Of a stretch of 64,000 nucleotides of DNA, positions 34,332 through 43,273 are shown piece by piece. The stretch is from assembly GCF_025150245.1 (NCBI RefSeq), contig NZ_CP102279.1:1485423-1549422 (forward strand). Direction: 5' to 3'. The notes under the pieces were generated by a model. It was not told where the DNA came from and did no database searches. It worked only from the letters and a program-made list of their open reading frames with translations. A program made the position numbers and the translations under genes. The stretch is from Dorea formicigenerans. Its GTDB lineage: Bacteria; Bacillota; Clostridia; Lachnospirales; Lachnospiraceae. The number at the start of each line of letters is the position of its first letter. The stretch's first letter is position 1.

Positions 34332-36197
34332 ATGAGAAAGCTTGCTTTAAATGATGAAATATTACTAAAAATCGAGAAGCCTGCCCGTTATATCGGAGGC
34401 GAGTATAATTCGGTCATGAAAGACCCGGAAAAGGTAGATGTCAGGTTCGCTATGTGTTTTCCGGACGTCTACGAAATTGGAATGTCCCATCTTGGCATCC
34501 AGATTCTTTATGACATGTTCAACCGCCGTGAGGATGTGTGGTGTGAGCGTGTTTATTCTCCGTGGGTAGATCTGGACAAGGTGATGCGCGAGGAACATAT
34601 TCCTCTTTTTGCATTGGAATCTCAGGATCCAGTGAAAGAGTTTGATTTTCTTGGTATTACAATCCAGTACGAAATGTGCTATACGAATATTTTGCAGATT
34701 CTGGATCTGAGTGGAATTCCACTTCACGCGAAAGAAAGGACGGAGGATGATCCAATTGTAATTGGCGGCGGTCCTTGCACCTATAATCCGGAACCAATTG
34801 CAGAATTTTTTGATATGTTTTATATCGGTGAAGGAGAAACGGTTTATGACCAGCTCTTAGATATTTACAAAGAAAATAAGAAAAATGGTGGAAGCAGATG
34901 GGATTATCTGGCGAAGGCTGCAGAGGTAGAAGGTATCTATGTTCCGGCGTTTTATGATGTAACATATAAAGAAGATGGCACGATTGATTCATTTGTACCG
35001 AATCATCCAAATGCAAAAGAAAAGATTAAGAAGCAGCTTGTAATGGATATGAGTGAGGCTGTCTACCCGGAGAATCCGGTTGTTCCATTTATTCGTGCGA
35101 CGCAGGACCGTGTTGTACTTGAGATCCAGCGTGGCTGTATCCGAGGCTGCCGTTTCTGCCAGGCAGGAATGTTGTATCGTCCGACCAGAGAAAAAGATGT
35201 AGAGGTTTTGAAAAAGTATGCTTATAAGATGTTAAAGAGCACCGGGCATGAAGAGATTTCACTAAGTTCCTTAAGTTCCAGTGATTACAGTCAGCTAAAG
35301 GAGCTTGTAAACTTTCTGATTGACGAATTCAAAGGAAAAGGGATCAATATTTCTCTGCCGTCTCTTCGAATTGATGCCTTTTCTCTGGATGTTATGGAAC
35401 GTGTCCAGGATATTAAGAAAAGCAGTGTGACATTTGCACCGGAGGCTGGTTCCCAGAGAATGAGGAATGTGATTAATAAAGGACTTACGGAAGAGGATAT
35501 TCTCGGTGGTGCAGGACAGGCATTTGACGGGGGCTGGAACAAGGTAAAACTTTACTTTATGCTTGGACTTCCGACGGAAACTGAAGAAGATATGAAAGAG
35601 ATTGCGGTTCTGGCAGATAAAATTGCGAGACGCTACTATGAGATTCCAAAGGATCAGCGCAATGGAAAATGTCAGATCACAGCCAGTAGTTCTTTCTTTA
35701 TTCCGAAACCGTTCACTCCATTCCAGTGGGCGCCGATGTATGAAAATACAGAATATATTGCAAGAGCTGCCATTGTGAAACATGCATTTCAAGATCAGCT
35801 TAACCGTAAGAGTCTGAAGTACAACTGGCATGATGCAGAAGTGACTGTTCTGGAAGGTATCCTTGCCAGAGGCGACCGAAAGGTCGGAAAACTGATTGAG
35901 GAAGTATATCGTCTGGGAGCTATTTACGATTCCTGGAGTGATCAGTTCGACAATGATAAATGGATGCAGGCATTTGAAAATACTGGAATTGATATTGGAT
36001 TTTACAATTTACGAGAACGTTATGAAGATGAAGTGTTCCCGTGGGATTTCATTGATATTGGTGTTACGAAAAAATTCTTGAGAAAAGAATGGGACAAAGC
36101 TATGAAAGGAGAAGTAACACCGAACTGCAGAATGCAGTGTTCCGGCTGTGGTGCCGCAAGATGGGGAGGAGGTGTCTGTGTTGAAGGCAAGAATTAA
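34332..36197 (+). CDS. TIGR03960 family B12-binding-like radical SAM protein
   Basis: 621-residue radical SAM protein of the TIGR03960 family. A cobalamin-binding-like N-terminal domain (about 35-190; FPDVYEIGMSHLG and VIGGGPCTYNPEP) precedes the radical SAM core with CIRGCRFC (about 268-275) and FAPEAGSQRMR, and the C-terminus has a further Cys cluster (CRMQCSGCG). These proteins are nearly always encoded with a TIGR03936 partner, as here, where the genes overlap by 20 bases. The substrate is unknown; the usual neighbourhood near L21/L27 hints at RNA or ribosome modification. Length is normal. Confidence 0.93.
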   Translation: MRKLALNDEILLKIEKPARYIGGEYNSVMKDPEKVDVRFAMCFPDVYEIGMSHLGIQILYDMFNRREDVWCERVYSPWVDLDKVMREEHIPLFALESQDPVKEFDFLGITIQYEMCYTNILQILDLSGIPLHAKERTEDDPIVIGGGPCTYNPEPIAEFFDMFYIGEGETVYDQLLDIYKENKKNGGSRWDYLAKAAEVEGIYVPAFYDVTYKEDGTIDSFVPNHPNAKEKIKKQLVMDMSEAVYPENPVVPFIRATQDRVVLEIQRGCIRGCRFCQAGMLYRPTREKDVEVLKKYAYKMLKSTGHEEISLSSLSSSDYSQLKELVNFLIDEFKGKGINISLPSLRIDAFSLDVMERVQDIKKSSVTFAPEAGSQRMRNVINKGLTEEDILGGAGQAFDGGWNKVKLYFMLGLPTETEEDMKEIAVLADKIARRYYEIPKDQRNGKCQITASSSFFIPKPFTPFQWAPMYENTEYIARAAIVKHAFQDQLNRKSLKYNWHDAEVTVLEGILARGDRKVGKLIEEVYRLGAIYDSWSDQFDNDKWMQAFENTGIDIGFYNLRERYEDEVFPWDFIDIGVTKKFLRKEWDKAMKGEVTPNCRMQCSGCGAARWGGGVCVEGKN

Positions 36198-36900
36198 ATT
36201 TCGAAAATACGGATGTATGAAATTTATCGGACATCTGGATGTTATGCGTTTCTTTCAAAAAGTGATGCGGCGGGCAGACATACCGATCGCGTTCAGCGGC
36301 GGATACAGTCCGCATATGATCATGTCATTTGCTCAGCCACTGGGAATCGGCCTTACCAGTGACGGAGAATATCTGGATATTGAATTGACAGAGCCGATTG
36401 ATTCAAAAGAAGCGGTGGCCCGAATGAATGCAGTCAGCGTAGAAGGAATTGAGATGGTAAGTATGGTGCAGATTTCCGAGGAGAAAAAGGCCAGTGGTAT
36501 GACGATTACGGCAGCCTCCGATTATCAGGTGTTTTTACTGGAATCAGGAAAGAGTTCTGATGTTCGAAGAAAGATTCCGTCTGAATGGAAAGAATCCTGG
36601 GAGGAGTTCTTAAGTCAGGAGCAGATTTTGGTTTGGAAGAAGACAAAGAAGAGCGAAAAAGAAGTTGATATTAAGCCGATGATTTACGGGTCAGAAATAA
36701 AGGAAGAATATATATATCTATATCTGGCAACCGGTAGCGAACAGAACTTGAAACCAGATCTTGTAATGGAAACATTTCTGAAATATATTGGGCAGGAAGA
36801 TGCACCGTTGTTCTATAATCGCCTCGATGTATATGCAAGGGACGAGGCTGGAAAACTGGTGCCCCTTGAGGCACTTGGGACACCGATGGTCTGTTCTTAG
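36178..36900 (+). CDS. TIGR03936 family radical SAM-associated protein (DUF2344)
   Basis: 240-residue DUF2344 protein, the standard partner of the TIGR03960 radical SAM gene. Typical segments are RIKFRKYGCMKFIGHLDVMRFFQ and SGGYSPHMIMSFAQPLGIGLTSDGEYLD. GTG 36178 was chosen because GGAGGAGG (36165-36172) lies just upstream; TTG 36181 is an alternative. In related genomes the pair is often followed by ribonuclease G and then rplU; no ribonuclease G gene is present here. Confidence 0.9.
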   Translation: MLKARIKFRKYGCMKFIGHLDVMRFFQKVMRRADIPIAFSGGYSPHMIMSFAQPLGIGLTSDGEYLDIELTEPIDSKEAVARMNAVSVEGIEMVSMVQISEEKKASGMTITAASDYQVFLLESGKSSDVRRKIPSEWKESWEEFLSQEQILVWKKTKKSEKEVDIKPMIYGSEIKEEYIYLYLATGSEQNLKPDLVMETFLKYIGQEDAPLFYNRLDVYARDEAGKLVPLEALGTPMVCS

Positions 36901-36931
36901 TTAGAAAGAGTAGTTTGACGTGTTTTTTACA

Positions 36932-36955
36932 GCGAGAATGTGCCGAGGCGCATTC
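36932..36955 (+). repeat. Hairpin repeat copy 1 (before the Cys-tRNA(Pro) deacylase gene)
   Basis: GAATGTGC (36936-36943) pairs with GCGCATTC (36948-36955) around a CGAG loop, one G-U pair. The sequence GCGAGAATG-CCGAGGCGC is shared with 37484-37501. Confidence 0.6.
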
Positions 36956-36984
36956 TTTGTTCAATAAGACAAGGAGTGATTGAC

Positions 36985-37470
36985 TTGAGTAAAAAAGAAG
37001 TAAAGACAAATGCCATGCGTATGTTGGATCGTATGAAGATTCCATATGAATATGAAGAATATGAATGTGATGAATTTTCAGACGGTATTGAGACTGCAGA
37101 TAAGTTAGGGTATGATCATAAATATGTATACAAGACACTGGTAACAACAGGAAAAAGCGGTGGACATTATGTCTTTGTTATTCCTATCGAGGAAGAAATC
37201 GATTTTAAGAAGGCTGCAAAAGTTGTAGGTGAAAAATCACTGGAGATGCTTCATCTGAAAGAATTGACAAAGGTGACCGGATATGTGCGGGGAGGCTGTA
37301 CATCAATCGGAATGAAGAAACAGTTTCCGACAGTGATCCAGGAAGATGCAAAAGAACTGGAGCATATGCATGTCAGCGGTGGAAAGCTGGGCATGCAATT
37401 GACTTTGTTGCCTGAAGATCTTGCAAAAGCCGCAAACGCACAGTTTGCTGATGTTATTCATAAAGATTAA
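36985..37470 (+). CDS. ybaK: YbaK/EbsC-type Cys-tRNA(Pro) deacylase
   Basis: 161-residue trans-editing protein that removes mischarged Cys from tRNA(Pro). Family segments are YKTLVTTGKSGGHYVFVIP with the conserved catalytic-site Lys, GYVRGGCTSIGMKKQFPTVI, and the C-terminal SGGKLGMQLTL. TTG 36985 was chosen because AGGAG lies at 36972-36976; the upstream in-frame extension to 36940 runs through a hairpin repeat and has no ribosome site. Confidence 0.92.
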   Translation: MSKKEVKTNAMRMLDRMKIPYEYEEYECDEFSDGIETADKLGYDHKYVYKTLVTTGKSGGHYVFVIPIEEEIDFKKAAKVVGEKSLEMLHLKELTKVTGYVRGGCTSIGMKKQFPTVIQEDAKELEHMHVSGGKLGMQLTLLPEDLAKAANAQFADVIHKD

Positions 37471-37483
37471 CAGAGGATTTTTT

Positions 37484-37505
37484 GCGAGAATGCCGAGGCG
37501 CTCTT
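37484..37505 (+). repeat. Hairpin repeat copy 2 (before the HAD gene)
   Basis: GCGAGAATGCCGAGGCGC (37484-37501) matches copy 1 apart from a two-base TG deletion. The arms AGAATGC/GCGCTCT pair with one mismatch around the same CGAG loop. Both copies follow a run of six T residues. Confidence 0.55.
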
Positions 37506-37524
37506 GAAAGAAGGAGAGACAATT

Positions 37525-38133
37525 ATGGATAATTACCTGACAGAAAATATTGATACCGTAATTTTTGATATTGGAAATGTATTGATACATTTTGCGTGGG
37601 AGGACTATCTTCATGATCTTGGTTATGAAGGTGCGATGTTTGACCGTGTGGCAGATGCAGTATTTCGCAGTGATGACTGGGATAAAGGTGATTCCGGACT
37701 TTACACGACACAGGAGTGGCTTGACTCGTTTATTGAAAATGATCCGGAAATCGAAGAAGATATCCGCAAAGTGTTCGAAGGATTTGGCGCGGCCATTGTC
37801 CCGTATCCGGTAACAGAACGTTGGCTTTCGTATATTCGTGAAAAAGGAATGAAAATGTACTATCTGTCCAATTATTCCGACGAAATGTACTGTCAGTCAG
37901 AGGAGCAATTAAGCTTTTTGAAAACATTTGACGGAGGGGTATTTTCCTGGAAAGAGAAATGTATGAAGCCGGATCCAAAGATTTATGAGATACTTCTTAA
38001 GCGTTATAAAATCGTTCCGGAACAGGCACTGTTCTTTGATGACAGACTTGAAAATGTGGAAGGTGCACGAAAGGTGGGCATAAATGGAGTCGTATTTAAT
38101 ACAGATATTCCATTGCAGATGCTTGAAAAATAA
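37525..38133 (+). CDS. HAD family phosphatase (YihX/epoxide-hydrolase-like)
   Basis: 202-residue haloacid dehalogenase superfamily hydrolase. Motif I is VIFDIGNVLIHF (nucleophile Asp near residue 15), motif II YLSNYSDEM, motif III Lys in KCMKPDPKIYEILL and motif IV FFDDRLENVEGA. The helical cap between motifs I and II is typical of the subfamily acting on small phosphorylated metabolites; the substrate cannot be inferred. ATG 37525 has AAGGAGAG six bases upstream. Confidence 0.9.
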   Translation: MDNYLTENIDTVIFDIGNVLIHFAWEDYLHDLGYEGAMFDRVADAVFRSDDWDKGDSGLYTTQEWLDSFIENDPEIEEDIRKVFEGFGAAIVPYPVTERWLSYIREKGMKMYYLSNYSDEMYCQSEEQLSFLKTFDGGVFSWKEKCMKPDPKIYEILLKRYKIVPEQALFFDDRLENVEGARKVGINGVVFNTDIPLQMLEK

Positions 38134-38219
38134 TGTAATATATCAGAAGATAGTTTTTTCATAGGATGATAAATTATTCAGCATTACTAGATTATGTTAT
38201 GTGGAGGAATACAAAAAAG

Positions 38220-39551
38220 ATGATAAAGGTCGTAAAATTCGGAGGAAGTTCACTGGCCAGTGCTGCTCAGTTCAAAAAAGTAGGAGCTATTATCCGAAAA
38301 GAAGAGACAAGACGTTATGTGGTTCCGTCAGCGCCTGGAAAGCGTCATTCTGGTGACACAAAAGTGACAGACCTTTTGTATAAATGTTACGGACAGGCAA
38401 TTTTAGATGATGACAGAGAAGAGGATTTTGAAGAAATCCTGAAAGTTATCAAAGATCGATATGATTCTATTATTAATGGATTGGAGCTTACGATCTCTCT
38501 GGACGATGAATTTAAGACGATCCGGGAAAATTTCAGCAAAAAGATCGGGAGAGATTACGCTGCTTCCAGAGGAGAATATCTGAATGGTATTATCATGGCA
38601 GCTTATCTGGGATATGAATTTATTGATGCAGCTGAAGTCATTTTCTTTGATGAAGAAGGAGAATTTGACGCTGAGAAGACAAACGAAGTATTATCCGAGA
38701 GACTGGCGCATACAGAGCGGGCAGTCATTCCTGGATTCTATGGATCTAATCCGGACGGAACAATCCATACATTTTCCAGAGGAGGATCTGATATTACAGG
38801 TTCTATCGTAGCAAGAGCAGTACATGCAGATATGTATGAGAACTGGACAGACGTATCAGGTTTCCTGATTGCAGATCCGCGTATTATCAAGAATCCAAAG
38901 GCAATCGACGTGATTACTTACAGAGAGCTTCGTGAGTTGTCTTACATGGGTGCAACAGTTCTTCATGAAGACGCAATCTTCCCTGTAAGAAGAGAAGGAA
39001 TTCCAATCAACATCCGGAATACGAATGCTCCGGAAGACAAGGGAACTCTGATTGTTGAAGCAACATGCCAGAAACCGAGATTTACGATCACTGGTGTGGC
39101 TGGTAAGAAGGATTTTGCCTCCATTACAGTCGAAAAAGCCATGATGAACTCAGAGGTAGGGTTCTGTCGTAAAGTTCTGACAGTATTTGAAGATAATGGA
39201 ATTTCTATTGAACATATGCCATCTGGAATTGACACTATGACAATCTTCGTTCATCAGGACGAATTTGCTGAGAGAGAGCAGAAAGTGATTGCGGGAATCC
39301 ATCGTGCAGTTGAACCGGATTTCCTGGAACTGGAATCAGATCTTGCGCTGATCGCGGTTGTAGGACGCGGTATGCGTGCCACAAGAGGAACTTCCGGAAG
39401 AATATTCTCAGCACTGGCACATGCAAATGTTAACGTAAAGATGATCGATCAGGGTTCCAGTGAGCTGAATATTATCATTGGTGTGAGAAATCACGATTTT
39501 GATGCAGCAATTAAAGCAATTTATGACATTTTTGTAAATACAAGAATTTAA
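38220..39551 (+). CDS. Aspartate kinase
   Basis: 443-residue monofunctional aspartokinase, the first step towards lysine, diaminopimelate, threonine and methionine. The N-terminus MIKVVKFGGSSLAS is canonical; FSRGGSDITGS and TDVSGFLIADPRI follow, and two ACT regulatory domains occupy about 305-443 (ITVEKAMMNSEVGFCRKVL, LIAVVGRGMRATRGTSG, INVKMIDQGSSELNI-like). ATG 38220 matches the family start; GGAGG lies 13 bases upstream, which is rather far. In-frame ATG codons at 38166 and 38199 would give unusual extensions. No lysine riboswitch was seen upstream. Confidence 0.95.
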   Translation: MIKVVKFGGSSLASAAQFKKVGAIIRKEETRRYVVPSAPGKRHSGDTKVTDLLYKCYGQAILDDDREEDFEEILKVIKDRYDSIINGLELTISLDDEFKTIRENFSKKIGRDYAASRGEYLNGIIMAAYLGYEFIDAAEVIFFDEEGEFDAEKTNEVLSERLAHTERAVIPGFYGSNPDGTIHTFSRGGSDITGSIVARAVHADMYENWTDVSGFLIADPRIIKNPKAIDVITYRELRELSYMGATVLHEDAIFPVRREGIPINIRNTNAPEDKGTLIVEATCQKPRFTITGVAGKKDFASITVEKAMMNSEVGFCRKVLTVFEDNGISIEHMPSGIDTMTIFVHQDEFAEREQKVIAGIHRAVEPDFLELESDLALIAVVGRGMRATRGTSGRIFSALAHANVNVKMIDQGSSELNIIIGVRNHDFDAAIKAIYDIFVNTRI

Positions 39552-39561
39552 AGGAGAAACT

Positions 39562-40353
39562 ATGATCATAGATTTTCATACGCATATGTTTCCAGATAAA
39601 ATTGCTGCAAGAACAATTGATTTCCTGTCAAAGACAGTCGGTGACATGAATCCGTTTACCGATGGAACATGGAAAGGACTAAAAGAATCTACAAAACAGG
39701 CAGGTATTGATCATTCTATCGTGCTTCCGATTGCAACCAGACCAGGTCAGTTTCATACAATCAATGAATTTGCAACACATTTTCAGGAAGGGACACTCAT
39801 TTCTTTTGGAAGTCTGCATCCGGAAAGTGAGAATTATAAAGAAGAACTGAGACAGATTCAGGATATGGGCATGAAAGGAATCAAACTTCATCCGGATTAT
39901 CAGGATACTTATTTTAACGATATCCGTTATAAGAGAATTATTTCCTATGCTACTGAGCTTGGACTGATAATCAGCGTGCATGCAGGTCAAGATCCGAAGT
40001 GTCCGGATAATATACACTGCACGCCGGCCATGGCAGAAGAAGTATTGAATGAAGTGGAACCAGAGAAACTGGTGCTTGCGCACATGGGTGGTAATGAGCT
40101 CTGGAGTGAGGTGGAAGAACGGCTGGTTGGAAGAAATGTTTATTTCGATACAGGTGTGATTCTTGACCGTATGCCGCAAGAACAGTTTCTTCGTATGGTA
40201 CGCGAACACGGTGCAGACAGGATTGTGTTTGGAACTGATTCTCCGTGGGCAGATCAGAAAAAGTTTGTAGAGATTTTGAAGGAAATGCCTTTGGAAGAGG
40301 AAGAACGAAATCAGATTTTTGCTGGGACAGCAGTAAAATTACTGGGATTATAA
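39562..40353 (+). CDS. Amidohydrolase family (amidohydrolase 2) metal-dependent hydrolase
   Basis: 263-residue TIM-barrel amidohydrolase-2 protein. Metal ligands appear as IIDFHTHMFPDK (HxH), the conserved strand IKLHPDYQ, VHAGQDPKC, LAHMGGNELW and the final Asp in FGTDSPWAD. Members hydrolyse or decarboxylate varied substrates, so the reaction cannot be assigned. It starts ten bases after the aspartokinase gene behind AAAGGAGA and is probably co-transcribed with it. Confidence 0.9.
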   Translation: MIIDFHTHMFPDKIAARTIDFLSKTVGDMNPFTDGTWKGLKESTKQAGIDHSIVLPIATRPGQFHTINEFATHFQEGTLISFGSLHPESENYKEELRQIQDMGMKGIKLHPDYQDTYFNDIRYKRIISYATELGLIISVHAGQDPKCPDNIHCTPAMAEEVLNEVEPEKLVLAHMGGNELWSEVEERLVGRNVYFDTGVILDRMPQEQFLRMVREHGADRIVFGTDSPWADQKKFVEILKEMPLEEEERNQIFAGTAVKLLGL

Positions 40354-40428
40354 TTACACATTAATTGTGAACGGTTCTGCAGTTTTTGATAAGCGATGAA
40401 AATTATTTTTGAATTTTTGGAAAAAGAC

Positions 40429-40457
40429 TTGATTTTTGAAAAATCATATGCTAATAT
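40429..40457 (+). promoter_or_regulatory. Extended -10 promoter of the rplU operon
   Basis: TTGATT (40429-40434), a 17-base spacer and TAATAT (40452-40457) with TGC directly before it (extended -10). Predicted start is about 40464. Confidence 0.75.
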
Positions 40458-40463
40458 ATACAG

Positions 40464-40549
40464 GTATGCCGCACAATGAGGTTTTAAAGTCTTGCAAAAT
40501 TATTTTGCAGACACCGTAATTGGCGAGTAATGATAATAGGAGGTGCCAT
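40464..40549 (+). ncRNA. Candidate ribosomal protein L21 leader
   Basis: The roughly 85-base 5' leader between the rplU promoter and start codon is in the place and size range of the Firmicutes L21 leader family (Rfam RF00559), in which L21 is thought to regulate its own operon. A short CTTGCAAAAT/ATTTTGCAG stem is visible around 40490-40511. Assignment is by position and not by a covariance match. Confidence 0.45.
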
Positions 40550-40858
40550 ATGTACGCAATTATAGCAACAGGTGGTAAACAGTACAAAGTAGCTGAAGGC
40601 GATATCATTAAAGTAGAGAAGCTTGGTGTTGAGGCTGGAGAGACTTATACTTTCGACCAGGTGCTCGCAGTAAGCAACGACGGATTAAAGGTTGGTAATC
40701 CGACTGTTGAAGGTGCAACAGTTGAAGCTTCTGTAGTTGAGAACGGTAAAGCAAGAAAAGTTATCGTTTACAAGTATAAGAGAAAAACTGGATACCATAA
40801 GAAAAACGGTCACAGACAGCAGTACACTGCAGTTAAGATCGAGAAGATTAATGCATAA
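40550..40858 (+). CDS. rplU: 50S ribosomal protein L21
   Basis: 102-residue L21 ([47 protein letters not shown]). ATG 40550 is preceded by AGGAGGTG; the ORF could extend upstream but the canonical family start is here. First gene of the rplU-prp-rpmA set conserved across Firmicutes. Confidence 0.98.
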   Translation: MYAIIATGGKQYKVAEGDIIKVEKLGVEAGETYTFDQVLAVSNDGLKVGNPTVEGATVEASVVENGKARKVIVYKYKRKTGYHKKNGHRQQYTAVKIEKINA

Positions 40859-40878
40859 TTAATTTTTGGAGATTATCC

Positions 40879-41211
40879 ATGATTCATGTAGTCATTTATC
40901 AAAATGAGAAGGAAGAATGTACAGGATTTCAGACAGAGGGACATGCTGAATATGCAGATCCAGGACAGGATATTGTGTGTGCAGCAGCATCGGTATTGAT
41001 TATCAATACGATGAATGCAATTGAACTTTATACAGAAGATGCATTTTCTGTATTTTCTGATGAAGAGACAGGCATGATTTCCTGGCATCTGGAAGGTAAT
41101 CCTTCTAAAGAAGCCGGACTTCTTCTGAACACGATGATTCTCGGACTCAAAGGAATGGCTGATGACGAGAACTACGAAGAATATATTGATTTAACTTTCG
41201 AGGAGGTGTAA
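40879..41211 (+). CDS. prp: Ribosomal-processing cysteine protease Prp
   Basis: 110-residue Prp (YsxB), the cysteine protease that removes the N-terminal extension of L27 in Firmicutes; it is essential in Staphylococcus aureus. The active-site pair is in [18 protein letters not shown] (His and Cys). It lies between rplU and rpmA, and its substrate L27 here carries the cleavage motif, so gene and target agree. Its last codons contain the AGGAGGTG ribosome site for rpmA. Confidence 0.95.
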   Translation: MIHVVIYQNEKEECTGFQTEGHAEYADPGQDIVCAAASVLIINTMNAIELYTEDAFSVFSDEETGMISWHLEGNPSKEAGLLLNTMILGLKGMADDENYEEYIDLTFEEV

Positions 41212-41216
41212 CAACC

Positions 41217-41498
41217 ATGATGAACTTAAATCTTCAGTTTTTTGCTCATAAAAAAGGAGTTGGTTCTACAAAGAACGGTAGAGATTCCGAGTCTAAGAGA
41301 CTTGGTGCTAAGAGAGCTGACGGACAGTTTGTAAAAGCTGGTAATATCCTTTACAGACAGCGTGGAACAAAGATTCACCCAGGTCTTAACGTAGGACGTG
41401 GCGGAGATGATACATTATTCGCTCTCGTTGATGGCGTTGTAAGATTTGAAAGAAAAGGAAGAGATAAGAAACAGGTTTCTATCTATCCAGTAGCATAA
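41217..41498 (+). CDS. rpmA: 50S ribosomal protein L27 (Prp-processed form)
   Basis: 93-residue L27, whose N-terminus reaches the peptidyl transferase centre. The precursor begins [14 protein letters not shown]; the LQFF/AHKK junction is the known Prp cleavage site. The rest is typical ([35 protein letters not shown]). ATG 41220 is an equally possible start. A terminator follows, separating it from obg. Confidence 0.98.
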   Translation: MMNLNLQFFAHKKGVGSTKNGRDSESKRLGAKRADGQFVKAGNILYRQRGTKIHPGLNVGRGGDDTLFALVDGVVRFERKGRDKKQVSIYPVA

Positions 41499-41510
41499 TT
41501 AAGAATGAGC

Positions 41511-41567
41511 AAAAGATGCTGCAATATAACTGATGCTAGTTGTTAGTTATGTGCAGCATCTTTTTTC
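41511..41567 (+). terminator. Intrinsic terminator after rpmA
   Basis: AAAAGATGCTGCA (41511-41523) pairs with TGCAGCATCTTTT (41552-41564), enclosing a 28-base loop with an inner TAAC/GTTA hairpin, and is followed by more T residues. Confidence 0.85.
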
Positions 41568-41610
41568 TTTATCATAAAACAGCATTTTATTATAAAAAAG
41601 GAGAAAGAAC

Positions 41611-42900
41611 ATGTTTGCAGACAGAGCGACAATATCGATCAGATCCGGAAAAGGTGGCGATGGACACGTCAGTTTCCGAAGAGAATTATATGTTCCCAAC
41701 GGCGGACCGGACGGCGGTGACGGTGGTCGTGGCGGAGATGTAATCTTTGAAGTAGACGAAGGATTGAATACTCTTCAGGATTACAGACACCGCAGAAAAT
41801 ATGCAGCGAAAGACGGTGAACCAGGCGGAAAGAAGAGATGCCATGGTAAAGACGCTGATGATATCGTATTGAAAGTTCCTGAAGGGACTGTCATCAAAGA
41901 GGCTGAGTCAGGCAAGGTCATTGCCGATATGTCTGGAGACAACAGACGTCAGGTCATCTTAAAAGGTGGAAAAGGAGGCCTTGGAAATCAGCATTTTGCG
42001 ACAGCGACTATGCAGATTCCGAAGTATGCACAGCCTGGACAGCCGGCAAAAGAGCTGATGGTAAAACTTGAGCTTAAGGTAATCGCTGACGTTGGACTGG
42101 TAGGTTTCCCGAATGTCGGAAAATCTACACTTCTTTCCAGAGTAACCAATGCACAGCCGAAAATTGCAAATTATCACTTTACAACACTCAATCCGAACCT
42201 TGGAGTTGTTGATCTTGAAGGCGCAAATGGATTTGTTATCGCAGATATTCCGGGACTTATTGAGGGAGCATCTGAAGGTATCGGACTTGGACATGAGTTT
42301 TTGAGACATATTGAGCGTACAAAGATGATGATTCATGTTGTAGATGCAGCAGGAAGTGAAGGGCGTGATCCAGTGGATGATATTCATAAGATCAATGCAG
42401 AACTACATGCATACAATGCAGAGATTGCAAGCCGTCCACAAGTCATTGCAGCGAATAAAATAGACCTGATTTACGATGATGGTGAGTCAGAAAATCCGGT
42501 AGAACGTTTGAAAAAAGAATTCGAACCACAGGGAATCAAAGTATTTCCAATTTCTGGTGTTACAGGAGCAGGAATCAAAGAACTTCTTTATTATGTTTCT
42601 ACTGAGATCGAGAAGCTGGATGTTGCGCCAATTATCTTCGAGCCTGAGTACTTCCCAGATGAAGAACTTATTAATCTGGATCTTCCATATACAGTTGAGA
42701 AAGAAGACGATATGTATATAGTAGAAGGACCAAAGATTGAGAAGATGCTTGGTTACACGAACCTGGATTCGGAAAAAGGATTTGCGTTCTTCCAGAAGTT
42801 CTTAAAGGATACAGGAATCCTGGAGCAGCTTGAAGAACTTGGAATAGAAGAAGGAGATACTGTGAAAATGTATGGCCTTCAGTTCGATTATTACAAATAA
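41611..42900 (+). CDS. obg: GTPase Obg (CgtA)
   Basis: 429-residue Obg GTPase involved in large-subunit assembly and stress control. The N-terminal glycine-rich Obg fold (about 1-158: FADRATISIRSGKGGDGHVSF, NGGPDGGDGGRGGDV) is followed by the G domain with GFPNVGKSTLLSRV (G1), DIPGLIEGASEGIGLGHEFL (G3) and ANKIDL (G4). A C-terminal OCT domain (about 350-429) ends in MYGLQFDYYK. AAGGAGAAAG precedes the ATG. It begins the obg-yhbY-nadD-yqeK-rsfS run. Confidence 0.98.
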   Translation: MFADRATISIRSGKGGDGHVSFRRELYVPNGGPDGGDGGRGGDVIFEVDEGLNTLQDYRHRRKYAAKDGEPGGKKRCHGKDADDIVLKVPEGTVIKEAESGKVIADMSGDNRRQVILKGGKGGLGNQHFATATMQIPKYAQPGQPAKELMVKLELKVIADVGLVGFPNVGKSTLLSRVTNAQPKIANYHFTTLNPNLGVVDLEGANGFVIADIPGLIEGASEGIGLGHEFLRHIERTKMMIHVVDAAGSEGRDPVDDIHKINAELHAYNAEIASRPQVIAANKIDLIYDDGESENPVERLKKEFEPQGIKVFPISGVTGAGIKELLYYVSTEIEKLDVAPIIFEPEYFPDEELINLDLPYTVEKEDDMYIVEGPKIEKMLGYTNLDSEKGFAFFQKFLKDTGILEQLEELGIEEGDTVKMYGLQFDYYK

Positions 42901-42926
42901 AATAGAAAGGAAATTAAAATCACGTT

Positions 42927-43217
42927 ATGACAACGAAGCAGAGAGCATATTTAAAGGGTCTGGCTATGACTATGGATCCAATCTTTCAGATTGGAAAAAG
43001 CAGTATGACACCAGAATTTACAAAAGCAATCGCTGAGGCACTGGAAGCAAGAGAACTGATTAAGATTAGTGTTCTGAAGAACTGTGCAGACGATCCAAAA
43101 GAATTGGCAAGTATGCTGGCAGAGCGTACACATTCTCAGGTTGTTCAGGTGATCGGCAAAAAAATTGTTCTTTATAAAGAAGGAAAAGATAAGAATAAGA
43201 AGATTGTCCTTCCGTAA
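42927..43217 (+). CDS. yhbY: YhbY family ribosome-assembly RNA-binding protein
   Basis: 96-residue CRM-domain protein (MTTKQRAYLKGLAMTMDPIFQIGKS, then IKISVLKNCADDPKELA and VQVIGKKIVLYKE). YhbY/YqeI binds pre-50S particles. Its position between obg and nadD is conserved in Firmicutes. Confidence 0.95.
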   Translation: MTTKQRAYLKGLAMTMDPIFQIGKSSMTPEFTKAIAEALEARELIKISVLKNCADDPKELASMLAERTHSQVVQVIGKKIVLYKEGKDKNKKIVLP

Positions 43218-43273
43218 ATGATATCAGAAGAAGCAGTAACAAAAAAATGTATGGTATCAGTGAGGTGATATCT

